Shown here in pieces: positions 41,572 to 50,598 of a stretch of 64,000 nt of DNA. Both the position numbers and the translations under genes were made by a program. Every line of letters begins with the position of its first letter. Within the stretch, counting starts at the first letter, position 1. Source of the stretch: an uncultured Enterobacterales bacterium (GTDB lineage: Bacteria; Pseudomonadota; Gammaproteobacteria; Enterobacterales; CALYQQ01); NCBI GenBank assembly GCA_945288535.1, contig CALYQQ010000005.1, positions 1-64,000 of the forward strand, read 5' to 3'. The notes under the pieces are model-generated. The model saw only the letters and a list, made by a program, of their open reading frames with translations, had not been told where the DNA came from and did no database searches.

Positions 41572-42115
41572 TCGCAATAAATTTCCATAAAGGTGCGGCC
41601 ATTAATGCCTGGATAATTTTGCCTTGCATTAATAATGATTTTATTTCGTCTAAGCTAAAAAGATGAACGCGTAAATCTTCAGTTTCATCTAGATGGGGCT
41701 CACTAATTTTTTCTACATCGGTCGCTAAAAATGTATATGTCAGATTATTATGATTAGATGGATTAGGCGATAACACCATAAATTGTTGCCAGTGACCATA
41801 TCCATAGCCTGTTTCTTCAAGTAGCTCACGTTGAGCAGAGTATAAGGGCGTTATATCTTTTTCGTCACAAATACCTGCACAAAGTTCATAATTGATGCTT
41901 TGTAACCCATGCCGGTATTGAGATACCAGTATAAATTGACTAGCTTTAGTGATAGCTATGGTATTTACCCAATGGGGATATTCAAATACATAATAGTTTG
42001 GAATAGTACTGCCATTAGGTAAGTTAACTCTATCGCGTCTTACTGTAAGCCAGGATTCCTGATGTATATACTCACTTTGTATTATCTGCCAATGCATAAT
42101 TTCATGTTTTTTCAT
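41549..42115 (-). CDS. NUDIX hydrolase (ADP-ribose pyrophosphatase-like)
   Basis: 188 residues. The NUDIX box is GICDEKDITPLYSAQRELLEETGY near residue 90. The metal-binding REL-x-EE-x-G core is intact, but the spacing from the first Gly is one residue longer than the classical G-x5-E-x7-REUxEExGU. The preceding ELCAG and the ISQ-type YRHG context (LVSQYRHGLQSINYELCAG) resemble ADP-ribose pyrophosphatases such as NudF/NudE. Its substrate cannot be assigned. No strong Shine-Dalgarno. Convergent with pepT. Confidence 0.85.
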   Translation of the reverse strand: MKKHEIMHWQIIQSEYIHQESWLTVRRDRVNLPNGSTIPNYYVFEYPHWVNTIAITKASQFILVSQYRHGLQSINYELCAGICDEKDITPLYSAQRELLEETGYGYGHWQQFMVLSPNPSNHNNLTYTFLATDVEKISEPHLDETEDLRVHLFSLDEIKSLLMQGKIIQALMAAPLWKFIATYQQKEI

Positions 42116-42337
42116 ATTAAAATTATCTTATATCTTATTTATTATTTTTCTAATCTTGATTGTCTATTTTGTGTAAGTAAGCACAAATAATTTGATAAAA
42201 TAAACTATGTATCATTATAAGCGTGTAACTTTATAATAAAACTACACGCCTTTGTTTGTTTGTCGCTTATTTGTAATATAATGATATAATTACATAATCT
42301 ATTATCTATAGAAAAACTAACACATTTATCGTGTAAT

Positions 42338-43462
42338 TTAATAGTCAGAAAAATACCAATAACCACTATTGATCAGTTCTGTTAAGAGCGCAATAAAGCT
42401 TTTACTTTCCATGGCGCTTGCAATTAATGCTGCGTTAATTTCATGATATTTACACAATACATCCAAGACATCTGTATGTGAGCTAATAATGGGCTCACCA
42501 TTTACAAAATAGCGTCCACCAACATGTAAAACGCGCAAACCATTCAATCGAATAAGCGTTTCTCCCTGTTTTAATAAATCATAAACATCGTCTTTTTGAT
42601 AAGCAGGATCTGGCCGAACGATATCTAATTCATGTAATGGCGTTGTAATAAAACGGCCTAACCAATCATTAAACGTATCAGGTTGTTGTATTACATCAAT
42701 CATTAATTGGCGTAGTTTTTCGATTTCTTTAGGCGAGACATCTGCAGTTGAGATAGGAAGCATAAGTTCTGGATCAGTATAATGTATATTACCTAAATCA
42801 TGCTCAAGAACGTAATCAGCAAAGCTACTAATAAGTTCACGTCCGTTAGGGGCACGAAAGCCAATAGAAAAACTCATTGCTGTTTCAATAGTGTAACCTT
42901 CGTGTGGGAACCCAGGTGGAATATAAAGAATATCACCACTTTCCAAAATAGTATCAATAATCGCATCAAAAGGCTCAACATGTAACAATGCTGGATGTGG
43001 ACACCACTGTTTTAACGGTAGCGCATCACCTACACGCCAATGCCTTTTGCCACTCCCTTGAATAATAAAAACATCATAATTATCGATATGAGGACCAACA
43101 CCACCTTTAGGGGTAGAAAACGATACCATTAGATCATCAAAGCGCCAGTCAGGGAGTCGCTGAAAAGGGGGAATTAATGCGGCAGAAGGTTGATGCCAAT
43201 GGTTTACTGCCTGAACAAGTAAAGACCAGTTAGTTTCTCCAAGATTATTAAAAGACTCAAATGGTCCATTAGCGGCTTGCCAATGCCCATTATTATGGCT
43301 GATTAATCGGCTATCGACATCCGTTTCCATCGCTAAACCGGCAAGTTCATCAGCAGAGATAGGATCAATAAATTGTTTAAATGCGTGCTTTAATATAACT
43401 GGCTTTTTTTGCCAGTATTCCTTCAAAAAATTGTTCCAATCAAGATCAAGTTGATAATCCAT
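42338..43462 (-). CDS. roxA: Ribosomal protein uL16 3-hydroxylase RoxA (YcfD)
   Basis: JmjC-type 2-oxoglutarate/Fe(II) oxygenase that hydroxylates an arginine of ribosomal protein L16. 374 residues (E. coli 373). The iron-binding His-x-Asp is in GGVGPHIDNYDVFIIQGSGKRHWRVG near residue 125, the distal His in PPGFPHEGYT near 187. The N terminus NFLKEYWQKKPVILKHAF is typical. It follows the pepT region as in E. coli, but without phoQP next to it. Confidence 0.95.
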   Translation of the reverse strand: MDYQLDLDWNNFLKEYWQKKPVILKHAFKQFIDPISADELAGLAMETDVDSRLISHNNGHWQAANGPFESFNNLGETNWSLLVQAVNHWHQPSAALIPPFQRLPDWRFDDLMVSFSTPKGGVGPHIDNYDVFIIQGSGKRHWRVGDALPLKQWCPHPALLHVEPFDAIIDTILESGDILYIPPGFPHEGYTIETAMSFSIGFRAPNGRELISSFADYVLEHDLGNIHYTDPELMLPISTADVSPKEIEKLRQLMIDVIQQPDTFNDWLGRFITTPLHELDIVRPDPAYQKDDVYDLLKQGETLIRLNGLRVLHVGGRYFVNGEPIISSHTDVLDVLCKYHEINAALIASAMESKSFIALLTELINSGYWYFSDY

Positions 43463-43661
43463 AATTGCGTTTCCAAAAAAGCAGATAAGAAAAAAATATT
43501 ATAGGCTAACTATTTTTTTCCGGTTAGCTAAATAAAGTTAACTGTGCTATAAAATTGCTTTTTTCGCAATTGGCTATCACGTTAACTATAACAACTCGAC
43601 ATTATTATAGCCAATGCACTACCAAAAATTTTATAAATTACTACTTAGTAAAGGTATAAAT

Positions 43662-44528
43662 ATGTCGATTTCCCATCAAATATCTATCTCGACACCAACG
43701 ATTTACGATTTACATAGTCATACGATACATTCTGATGGTAATTTGACTACCGAACAACTTATTCAACGAGCGATCAATGTTGGCGTCAATGTTTTAGCGA
43801 TAACAGATCATGACACTGTAGCCGCATTACCCGAAGCGGAAATAATTATAAAAGAACATACCTTACCTTTAACCTTAATTAATGGGGTTGAAATTTCTAC
43901 TGTTTGGCAAGGTTTTGATATTCATCTTGTAGGATTAAAATTTGATTACAAACATCAATCCATTATTAATTTATTATATCAACAACAGCAAAGTCGAATA
44001 ATACGTGCTAAAGAAATTGCTAACAAGCTAGAAAAAAAAGGTATTCCTAATGCATTTGACGGCGCTAAGCATTTTGCAGGAGACGGGCAAATTACGCGTG
44101 CGCATTTTGCCCGTTATTTAGTTCGTTTGGGAAAAGCTAAAACACAAGCACAAATTTTTAACTATTTTTTAACGAAAGGAAAAATAGGATATGTTCCTCC
44201 TATGTGGTGTGATATTGCTCAGGCAATCGATACTATCCATTCGGCGGGTGGACGAATCGTATTAGCTCATCCAGATCGCTATAAGTTATCTGCAAAATGG
44301 TTACGTCGCCTAATTTTCGATTTTAAAGAATGTGGTGGCGATGCGATTGAAGTTGCTTCTTGCCGGCAAGCACCGGATCGTCGTCAGCAACTTGCACGGT
44401 ATGCACAGGAATATCAGTTATTAGCATCACAGGGCTCAGATTTTCATATTATTGAACCATGGATAGAATTAGGTCGAGGTCTCCATCTTCCCAAAGAAGT
44501 CAAACCCGTTTGGTTTGACTGGGAATAA
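43662..44528 (+). CDS. rnm: RNase AM / PHP-domain 5'-3' exoribonuclease (YciV/TrpH)
   Basis: PHP-family phosphoesterase known in E. coli to trim 5' ends of rRNA and degrade short oligonucleotides. 288 residues from ATG 43662 (E. coli 293). Motifs in order: YDLHSHTIHSDGNLT, AITDHDTVAAL, NGVEIST, VLAHPDRYKLS, GSDFHIIEPW, covering the three-metal site. ATG 43662 is chosen because AAAGG is 7 bases upstream; an earlier in-frame ATG at 43614 would add a 16-residue tail absent from the family. It is not next to trp genes here. Confidence 0.95.
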   Translation: MSISHQISISTPTIYDLHSHTIHSDGNLTTEQLIQRAINVGVNVLAITDHDTVAALPEAEIIIKEHTLPLTLINGVEISTVWQGFDIHLVGLKFDYKHQSIINLLYQQQQSRIIRAKEIANKLEKKGIPNAFDGAKHFAGDGQITRAHFARYLVRLGKAKTQAQIFNYFLTKGKIGYVPPMWCDIAQAIDTIHSAGGRIVLAHPDRYKLSAKWLRRLIFDFKECGGDAIEVASCRQAPDRRQQLARYAQEYQLLASQGSDFHIIEPWIELGRGLHLPKEVKPVWFDWE

Positions 44529-44616
44529 CAACATTATTTCTTGAATCATGATATACTCATGTCTGTTTAATGTTCATCTGGTTGAAATTAATACTGACTA
44601 GATGAAAGGAGGAGTT

Positions 44617-45237
44617 ATGAGTCAGTTTTTTTATATTCATCCAGAGAATCCACAACCAAGGTTAATTAAGCAATCGGTGGAATTATTAATGCAAGGTGGT
44701 ATTATTGTCTATCCTACCGATTCAGGCTATGCATTAGGTTGTAAATTGGAAAATAAACCTGCGATGGAGAGAATTTGTCGTATAAGGCAATTACCAGCGA
44801 ATCACCATTTTACTTTAGTATGTCGTGATTTATCGGAAGTATCTTCATATGCTTATGTAAATAATATAACCTTTCGTCTTATGAAAAACAATACGCCGGG
44901 AAATTATACATTTATATTAAAAGCAACAAAAGAAGTACCGCGCCGTCTGATGAATGAAAAACGAAAAACAATTGGTTTGCGGGTGCCATCAAATCCAATC
45001 GCTCTGGCTTTACTTGAACAACTCAACGAACCTTTAATGTCGACAACTTTGATGTTGCCAGAAGAGGAACAAGCTTACTCTGATCCTGACGAAATCCGCG
45101 AACATTTAGAGAAACAGGTAGACTTAATTATCCATGGTGGTTTTTTAAGTCAAGAACCGACAACGGTGATAGATTTAACCGAAGATTCTCCCGTGATCAT
45201 TCGGGTAGGTAAAGGTGATATTATGCCTTTCCAATAA
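44617..45237 (+). CDS. yciO: YciO, Sua5/YrdC/YciO family protein
   Basis: 206 residues (E. coli 206). MSQFFYIHPENPQPRLIKQ at the start, VYPTDSGYALGCKLENKPAMERICRIRQLP near residue 36, and KNNTPGNYTFILKATKEVPRR near 95 follow E. coli YciO closely. The fold binds double-stranded RNA and ATP-like ligands, but its function is not established and YciO does not replace TsaC. ATG 44617 follows AAAGGAGG at 44604; an in-frame ATG at 44602 precedes that site and is rejected. Confidence 0.95.
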   Translation: MSQFFYIHPENPQPRLIKQSVELLMQGGIIVYPTDSGYALGCKLENKPAMERICRIRQLPANHHFTLVCRDLSEVSSYAYVNNITFRLMKNNTPGNYTFILKATKEVPRRLMNEKRKTIGLRVPSNPIALALLEQLNEPLMSTTLMLPEEEQAYSDPDEIREHLEKQVDLIIHGGFLSQEPTTVIDLTEDSPVIIRVGKGDIMPFQ

Positions 45238-45333
45238 GAGTGACCTACGATTATTATTAAAGAGTAATTTACCGTCAGTTAAGACTGATATTTGGATAAT
45301 GACGCCTGTGAAGGTGACAATAGAGGTAGCTCA

Positions 45334-46203
45334 ATGAGCGAAAAGTTACAAAAAGTGCTAGCCAACTCCGGCCATGGCTCACGCCGTGAAATTGAAACAA
45401 TGATCCGTGATGGACGCATTAGTGTTAATGGTCAAATCGCTATCTTAGGCGATCGCATTGATGTAAATCAATCAATTAAAGTGCGTATTGATGGACATCT
45501 TGTTAATTTACGTAGTAATGAAGATGCTTGGTGTCGGGTATTACTTTATTATAAACCAGAGGGCGAACTTTGTACTCAACGTGATCCTGAAGGTCGACCT
45601 ACAGTATTTGCCCGATTACCAAAAATTCGGGGGTGCCGATGGATAGCAGTAGGGAGATTAGATATTAATACTTCCGGACTCATGTTGTTTACGACAGATG
45701 GCGAATTGGCAAACAGATTGATGCATCCGCGTCATGAAGTAGAACGTGAATATGCAGTCAGAGTCTTTGGCGAACTGACAGATGAAAAGTTGAAATCACT
45801 ACGGACAGGGATCCAACTTGAAGATGGACCAGCGGCCTTCAAGAAATTAGTTTATGCAGGTGGTGAAGGTATTAATCAGTGGTTTAATGTGACACTGACG
45901 GAAGGGCGTAATAGGGAAGTCAGGCGATTATGGGAAGCGGTGGATATTCAGGTAAGCCGTTTAATCCGTATTCGCTATGGTGATATAAGTCTGCCTAAAG
46001 GTTTACCTCGGGGTGGCTGGCAAGAACTTCATTTAAATGAAATTAATTATTTACGTCAATTAGTTGGTTTGCCGGTAGAATCAACAAGTAAAATTGTTGC
46101 GAATAAAGATCGTAAACGTGTAAAGGCAAGCCAGGTGCGTAGAGCTGTTAAACGACAGACACAACGCGCTATGAACAAGGTAAGCCAAAGGGCAAAAAGA
46201 TAA
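45334..46203 (+). CDS. rluB: 23S rRNA pseudouridine(2605) synthase
   Basis: Isomerises U2605 of 23S rRNA. 289 residues from ATG 45334. An S4 RNA-binding domain ([31 protein letters not shown]) is followed by the catalytic domain, with the nucleophilic Asp in [23 protein letters not shown] basic tail ([25 protein letters not shown]) closes the protein. The upstream TTG in the same frame (45292) is rejected because MSEKLQKVL is the E. coli start and AGAGGTAG precedes it. Confidence 0.96.
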   Translation: MSEKLQKVLANSGHGSRREIETMIRDGRISVNGQIAILGDRIDVNQSIKVRIDGHLVNLRSNEDAWCRVLLYYKPEGELCTQRDPEGRPTVFARLPKIRGCRWIAVGRLDINTSGLMLFTTDGELANRLMHPRHEVEREYAVRVFGELTDEKLKSLRTGIQLEDGPAAFKKLVYAGGEGINQWFNVTLTEGRNREVRRLWEAVDIQVSRLIRIRYGDISLPKGLPRGGWQELHLNEINYLRQLVGLPVESTSKIVANKDRKRVKASQVRRAVKRQTQRAMNKVSQRAKR

Positions 46204-46262
46204 TACGTAGTTATCAGCTCAAGTAGGTATATTACTATGACGAGCGGTTAATCTTATTATAT

Positions 46263-46301
46263 ATGTAATAAAGTGTGATGATACATCATACTTTATTACA
46301 T
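46263..46301. terminator. Bidirectional terminator between rluB and yciK
   Basis: A 17-base-pair stem, 46263-46279 with 46285-46301 (ATGTAATAAAGTGTGAT against its complement with one G-T wobble), loop 5 bases. It separates convergent genes. btuR, which lies here in E. coli, is absent. Confidence 0.75.
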
Positions 46302-46310
46302 TATCTATTT

Positions 46311-47069
46311 TCATTTGTTACTCGGCTTTCTATCTGGCTGAGCATCTAAGCAACGGCCATTAATATTAAGGCTATCATTTCCCATAAGATAAAGATAAGC
46401 AGGCATAATTTCGGCCGGTTTACGTAGTGTTTCAGGATCTTCATTAGGAAAAGCCAGTGCACGCATTTTTGTGCGTGTAGCTCCAGGGTTAATCGCATTG
46501 AAGCGTAAATGCGTATCTTGATATTCATTTGCCAAAATTTGCATTAATCCTTCTGTTGCAAATTTAGATACGGAATAGGCACCCCAATTTTTTCGTCCTT
46601 GTTGACCAACGCTTGAACTTGTAAAAATAACGGAAGGATGTGTAGCCTTTAATAATAAAGGTAATAATGCTTGAACCAGCATAAAGTTAGCATTAACGTT
46701 AACTTGCATTACTTGATGCCAAATTTTTGGGTTTTGTTGTTCAATAGGTTTAATTTCACCTAAGATACCTGCATTTAATAGTAATCCATCAAGATGTGGG
46801 ATCTGTTTTGAAATATCATTAGCTAGTTGTTTATAATCATCAGGTTTAGCGTTAAGTAAATCAAATACAATGGCTGTATGGGCGTGTTTACTAAACGTAG
46901 CGATATTGTGTTTGAGTTGTTTTAACTTGCTAATAGAGCGGCCCAATAATAATAACCTTGCACCATAAGCGGCATAAAATCGGGCGGCTTCAAAACCAAT
47001 CCCATCACTGGCTCCGGTAACTAAGATTATGCGATCTGTCAGCAAGTCCCTGCTGGGTTCGTAACTCAT
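46311..47069 (-). CDS. yciK: YciK, short-chain dehydrogenase family oxidoreductase
   Basis: 252 residues (E. coli 252). NAD(P)-binding ILVTGASDGIGFEAARFYAAYGA at residues 15-37, NAGILGEIKPIEQQNP, catalytic Ser in FTSSSVG and Tyr-x3-Lys in YSVSKFA. The substrate is unknown. TCAGGAG lies 8 bases before the ATG. In E. coli it sits between btuR and sohB on the same strand as btuR; here it faces rluB. Confidence 0.95.
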   Translation of the reverse strand: MSYEPSRDLLTDRIILVTGASDGIGFEAARFYAAYGARLLLLGRSISKLKQLKHNIATFSKHAHTAIVFDLLNAKPDDYKQLANDISKQIPHLDGLLLNAGILGEIKPIEQQNPKIWHQVMQVNVNANFMLVQALLPLLLKATHPSVIFTSSSVGQQGRKNWGAYSVSKFATEGLMQILANEYQDTHLRFNAINPGATRTKMRALAFPNEDPETLRKPAEIMPAYLYLMGNDSLNINGRCLDAQPDRKPSNK

Positions 47070-47473
47070 AACATATTTCTCCTGATAATAGAAGTTAAAC
47101 TATAAAAGGAATATCATTCAATGTATTTGTAACAGCAATCTTACCTAGTTTATTACTAATAATATAGGGGTTCTAACATTATAATATCGAAAGCTGGTAT
47201 CTGTATTATTAAATTAATCATCAATTAGGTTCATTTTATGATAGATAACAATTTTACGCATTTTTTATAGCAATCCAAAAAAGAAATAAGTTTAAATTAA
47301 AAATAACGATTTTATTTAACAATATGTTAATGTAAGAGATTGATGACGACTAATGCCGATAAACGTAATAGCTAGAATTTATTGCATATTATTTCTATAG
47401 GTTTTGTTTGCCATCAGTGGAGAATTTGCTACAGTACAAAACAATTTCTTTAGATTGGAATAGGATTATATTT
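47070..47473. other. yciK-sohB divergent promoter region
   Basis: About 400 AT-rich bases between divergent genes, with no credible reading frame. It must hold both promoters; nothing more specific stands out. Confidence 0.5.
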
Positions 47474-48532
47474 GTGGATTTTATATATCAATATCTGTTT
47501 TTTTTAGCTAAAGCAGTCACCTTTGTTATTGCATTTGGTGCCGTTATTGCTTTAGTCGTAAATGCACGCCATAAGAAAACCAATAAACAAGGCACGATGG
47601 AATTACTCGATCTAAGCGAGCAATACCATGAAATGAAAAAAGATATGCAAATGCGTTGTTTAGATGAAGATCAGCTTAAAGCATGGTGTAAGTCTGAAAA
47701 AAAACAGGCAAAAATAACGGCTAAACAGAAAAAAGCTGAAGCAAAAAAAGGCATTAGTAATGAAACTGATAATAAACAAAAATCACGATTGTTTGTTATT
47801 AGTTTTAAAGGAAGTGTTGATGCACATGAGGTTGAATCATTACGTCAGGAAATTACTGCCGTTTTAGCCATTGCACAAGCAGACGATGAAGTGCTCATTA
47901 AATTAGAAAGTCCAGGCGGCGTCGTACATGGTTATGGATTGGCTGCATCACAACTTGATCGAATTAAGCAACGGGGATTACGTTTGACTGTAGCTATTGA
48001 TAAAGTTGCTGCAAGTGGTGGTTATATGATGGCATGTGTTGCCAATAAAATTGTTTCAGCGCCTTTTGCTATTGTAGGATCTATTGGGGTGGTTGCGCAA
48101 ATTCCTAATATCAATCGATTGCTAAAGAAACATGATGTTGATATTGAATTACATACTGCTGGTGAATTTAAACGTACCTTGACTGTGTTAGGTGAAAATA
48201 GTGAACAAGGTCGTGAAAAATTCAAACAGGATCTTAATGAAACCCATGGTTTATTTAAAGATTTTGTAAGCCAACATCGTCCTACTTTAGATATCAATAA
48301 TGTTGCTACTGGGGAATATTGGTTTGGTATACAGGCTAAACAAAAAGGATTGGTTGATGAGATCACTACCAGTGATGATTTAATTTTACAGCATATAGAA
48401 GATAAGCAAATTTTAGCAGTTCATTATATTCAGCGTAAAAAATTAGCTGAACGCCTTAGCTTAAGTATGGCTGAAGCGGCAGATCGCTTATTTTTACGTT
48501 GGTGGCAGCGTGGGCAAAAACCTTTGCTATAA
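47474..48532 (+). CDS. sohB: SohB, S49-family inner-membrane protease
   Basis: Signal-peptide-peptidase-like serine protease facing the periplasm. 352 residues from a GTG at 47474 (E. coli 349). The N-terminal helix (YQYLFFLAKAVTFVIAFGAVIALVVNA) is followed by a charged linker and the protease domain: FVISFKGSVDAHEVESLRQEI, LESPGGVVHGYG, catalytic Ser in KVAASGGYMMACVA, VGSIGVVAQIPN. The C terminus RLFLRWWQRGQKPLL matches E. coli. GTG is preferred over an upstream TTG (47408): TAGGA lies 8 bases before it and the length fits. Confidence 0.94.
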   Translation: MDFIYQYLFFLAKAVTFVIAFGAVIALVVNARHKKTNKQGTMELLDLSEQYHEMKKDMQMRCLDEDQLKAWCKSEKKQAKITAKQKKAEAKKGISNETDNKQKSRLFVISFKGSVDAHEVESLRQEITAVLAIAQADDEVLIKLESPGGVVHGYGLAASQLDRIKQRGLRLTVAIDKVAASGGYMMACVANKIVSAPFAIVGSIGVVAQIPNINRLLKKHDVDIELHTAGEFKRTLTVLGENSEQGREKFKQDLNETHGLFKDFVSQHRPTLDINNVATGEYWFGIQAKQKGLVDEITTSDDLILQHIEDKQILAVHYIQRKKLAERLSLSMAEAADRLFLRWWQRGQKPLL

Positions 48533-48565
48533 TTCGCTATCAAATAAAGATCATATAAATCAATT

Positions 48566-48589
48566 AAAAAGGGCAGAAATGCCCTTTTT
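48566..48589 (+). terminator. Rho-independent terminator after sohB
   Basis: AAAAAGGGCA (48566-48575), a GAAA tetraloop, and TGCCCTTTTT (48580-48589): a 10-base-pair perfect stem with built-in T tract, 33 bases beyond the sohB stop. Confidence 0.93.
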
Positions 48590-49213
48590 GTTATTAGAAT
48601 TGCTATGGCTTAGACCGATTATTTTTAATTACTTTAAATCAAGCTATTTATTGATACACTGTTTAACTTTTTGTTTTTTTAATTCTAATTATTTATTTAG
48701 CAATCTAAGTAAGTTACTTATTTGAAGTTAGCTAATACAGATAAAATAGTGGATTATTTGTTAGTAAATCTATTGTCATGTTCTTGACGAAAGCTAAAGA
48801 TTGGCTTGCTACAATCAAAACTAGGCTAGCTTTTTTACTCACAAGGCTAAGTAAATCACCTTGTTTATCTAATTATTTATTATGATATAAAAGTTACGAA
48901 ATAGAAATGGATAAGCTGCTCACGCTATTTCTATCAACTTATAAGGATCTATTACTTTTATACTTAAATACGTTTAATTTTTATTCGCTCACCTAAGTTT
49001 AATAGTAAGTGACATCAGTTTTTATCATTTAATGTGATGTATAGCTGATTTTTATTTATCTACCGAGTAAGCGACCCCCTCATTATGTTAGCTTTTTGCT
49101 CATATAAAATCCTTAATTATGTACATTCGTACAGAAAGAGTGTGGCTATGAGCATTAGTAATTTACTATATAGTCTCTCTAATAAAAACTATAACTTATT
49201 CTTAAATCTGATA
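48590..49213 (+). other. Gene-free stretch before the LexA box
   Basis: About 620 AT-rich bases with no credible gene. Small hairpins occur (for example CAAGG...CCTTG around 48840-48865), none with terminator character. The -10 of the radical-SAM operon (TATACT, 49212-49217) sits at its right end. Confidence 0.5.
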
Positions 49214-49233
49214 TACTGTTTATATATACAGTA
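49214..49233 (+). promoter_or_regulatory. LexA (SOS) box
   Basis: Reads TACTGTTT followed by ATATATACAGTA: CTGT-N8-ACAG with an AT-rich core. Only one of 20 bases differs from the E. coli consensus TACTG(TA)5CAGTA (T for A at position 7). It overlaps a -10-like TATACT at 49212-49217 and lies 19 bases before the ATG at 49253. Position and match quality imply tight LexA repression of the following two genes. Confidence 0.92.
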
Positions 49234-49252
49234 TATTTATTTAGAGGATATA

Positions 49253-50554
49253 ATGAGAAAAGATATTCTCCATAAACTTCAGATTTTAGCCGAGTCAGCA
49301 AAATATGATGTTTCGTGTGCATCAAGTGGTGTAACACGAAAAAATCGCGCTGGTGGTATTGGTAGTGCCAATGGTTGGGGAATTTGCCACAGTTATACCG
49401 CCGATGGACGTTGTGTTTCATTATTAAAAATAATGCTAACTAATTTTTGCTTGTTTGATTGTGCTTATTGTATTAATCGACATAGTAATGATATTGAGAG
49501 GGCGGCTTTTACTCCTAATGAGCTGGTTGAATTAACCATTGAGTTTTATCGTCGTAATTATATTGAAGGACTATTTTTAAGCTCTGGCATTATAAAAAAT
49601 CCTGATCATACCATGGAAAAAATGCTTAGAGTGGTAAAAGCGTTACGTACGACACATCAATTTAACGGCTATATTCACATGAAGAGTATTCCAGGCGCGA
49701 GCCAGGAGTTAGTTCATCAAGTGGGATTATATGTTGATCGTATGAGCGTCAACATCGAAATCGCCACAGAGCAAAATTTAAAATTACTTGCACCGGACAA
49801 AGATCACCAAAGCATATACCAACCTATGCAATTTATACGGCAAGGTATCTATGAAAATAAGGAAGATCGACGTAAATTTAGATCTACACCGCGTTTTGTG
49901 CCTGCTGGGCAGAGTACTCAAATTATTGTGGGGGCCAGCAATGAAAATGATAAGCAAATTTTACAATTATCAACTTTACTTTATCAACGCAATGATATGA
50001 AACGTGTCTATTATTCTGGGTTTATTCCTGTAAACAGTTATGATCGTCGTTTACCTGTTGTGCAAGATGTGCCTTTAAAACGTGAAAACAGACTTTATCA
50101 AGCTGATTGGTTAATACGTTTTTATCATTTTTCAGCAAGTGAATTGGTTGATGAGAAGCATTTAAATCTTGATTTAGACATAGATCCTAAATTGGCATGG
50201 GCAATTCGTCATCCTGAATTTTTTCCTATTGATATTAATCGTGCTGATTATCAACAGATCCTTCGAGTACCAGGTATCGGTATCAAGTCAGCTAAATTAA
50301 TTGTATCTGCGCGTAGGCATAACCGATTGACATCTGAATTGTTAAGAAAAATAGGTGTAGTTATGAAACGAGCAAAATATTTTATTAGTTGTGGTGAATT
50401 AAAAGCGCCAACTATTCATGACGTTACACCTGACGCTATTAAGCAGTTATTTTCAATATCGCACGCTGAAATAAAACAAAATGCATTACAAGTGAATAAA
50501 CGAGCAATAATACAACCTAAAATAGAGCAGTTAATGTTTTCATTTGACGAATAA
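49253..50554 (+). CDS. Radical-SAM protein with C-terminal HhH, putative DNA repair/modification
   Basis: 433 residues from ATG 49253, with AGAGG 5 bases upstream. The radical-SAM cluster motif C-x3-C-x2-C is at Cys66, Cys70, Cys73 (NFCLFDCAYCINR), preceded by CASSGVTRKNRAGGIGSANGWGICHSY near residue 22 and followed by LFLSSGIIKNPDHTM. A helix-hairpin-helix DNA-binding motif lies near residues 330-360 (DINRADYQQILRVPGIGIKSAKLIVSARR). This architecture is that of the family I recall as TIGR03916, a putative DNA modification/repair radical-SAM protein linked to a uracil-DNA glycosylase. No substrate is known. Its own LexA box and the partner gene 44 bases downstream define an operon. A longer frame from 49085 would start upstream of the promoter and is rejected. 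Confidence 0.92.
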   Translation: MRKDILHKLQILAESAKYDVSCASSGVTRKNRAGGIGSANGWGICHSYTADGRCVSLLKIMLTNFCLFDCAYCINRHSNDIERAAFTPNELVELTIEFYRRNYIEGLFLSSGIIKNPDHTMEKMLRVVKALRTTHQFNGYIHMKSIPGASQELVHQVGLYVDRMSVNIEIATEQNLKLLAPDKDHQSIYQPMQFIRQGIYENKEDRRKFRSTPRFVPAGQSTQIIVGASNENDKQILQLSTLLYQRNDMKRVYYSGFIPVNSYDRRLPVVQDVPLKRENRLYQADWLIRFYHFSASELVDEKHLNLDLDIDPKLAWAIRHPEFFPIDINRADYQQILRVPGIGIKSAKLIVSARRHNRLTSELLRKIGVVMKRAKYFISCGELKAPTIHDVTPDAIKQLFSISHAEIKQNALQVNKRAIIQPKIEQLMFSFDE

Positions 50555-50598
50555 TTTGATGTGTCTAAATATTTTTGTTTAATGTGGTAATAGCTAAT

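Noticed and set aside
48510-48725. Plus-strand 71-codon frame after sohB
   Set aside because: It begins inside the sohB end and crosses the sohB terminator hairpin; no family resemblance.
49085-49252. Longer N terminus for the radical-SAM protein starting at 49085
   Set aside because: The extension would span the LexA box and predicted -10 and is low-complexity; ATG 49253 has a good ribosome-binding site and the family start.
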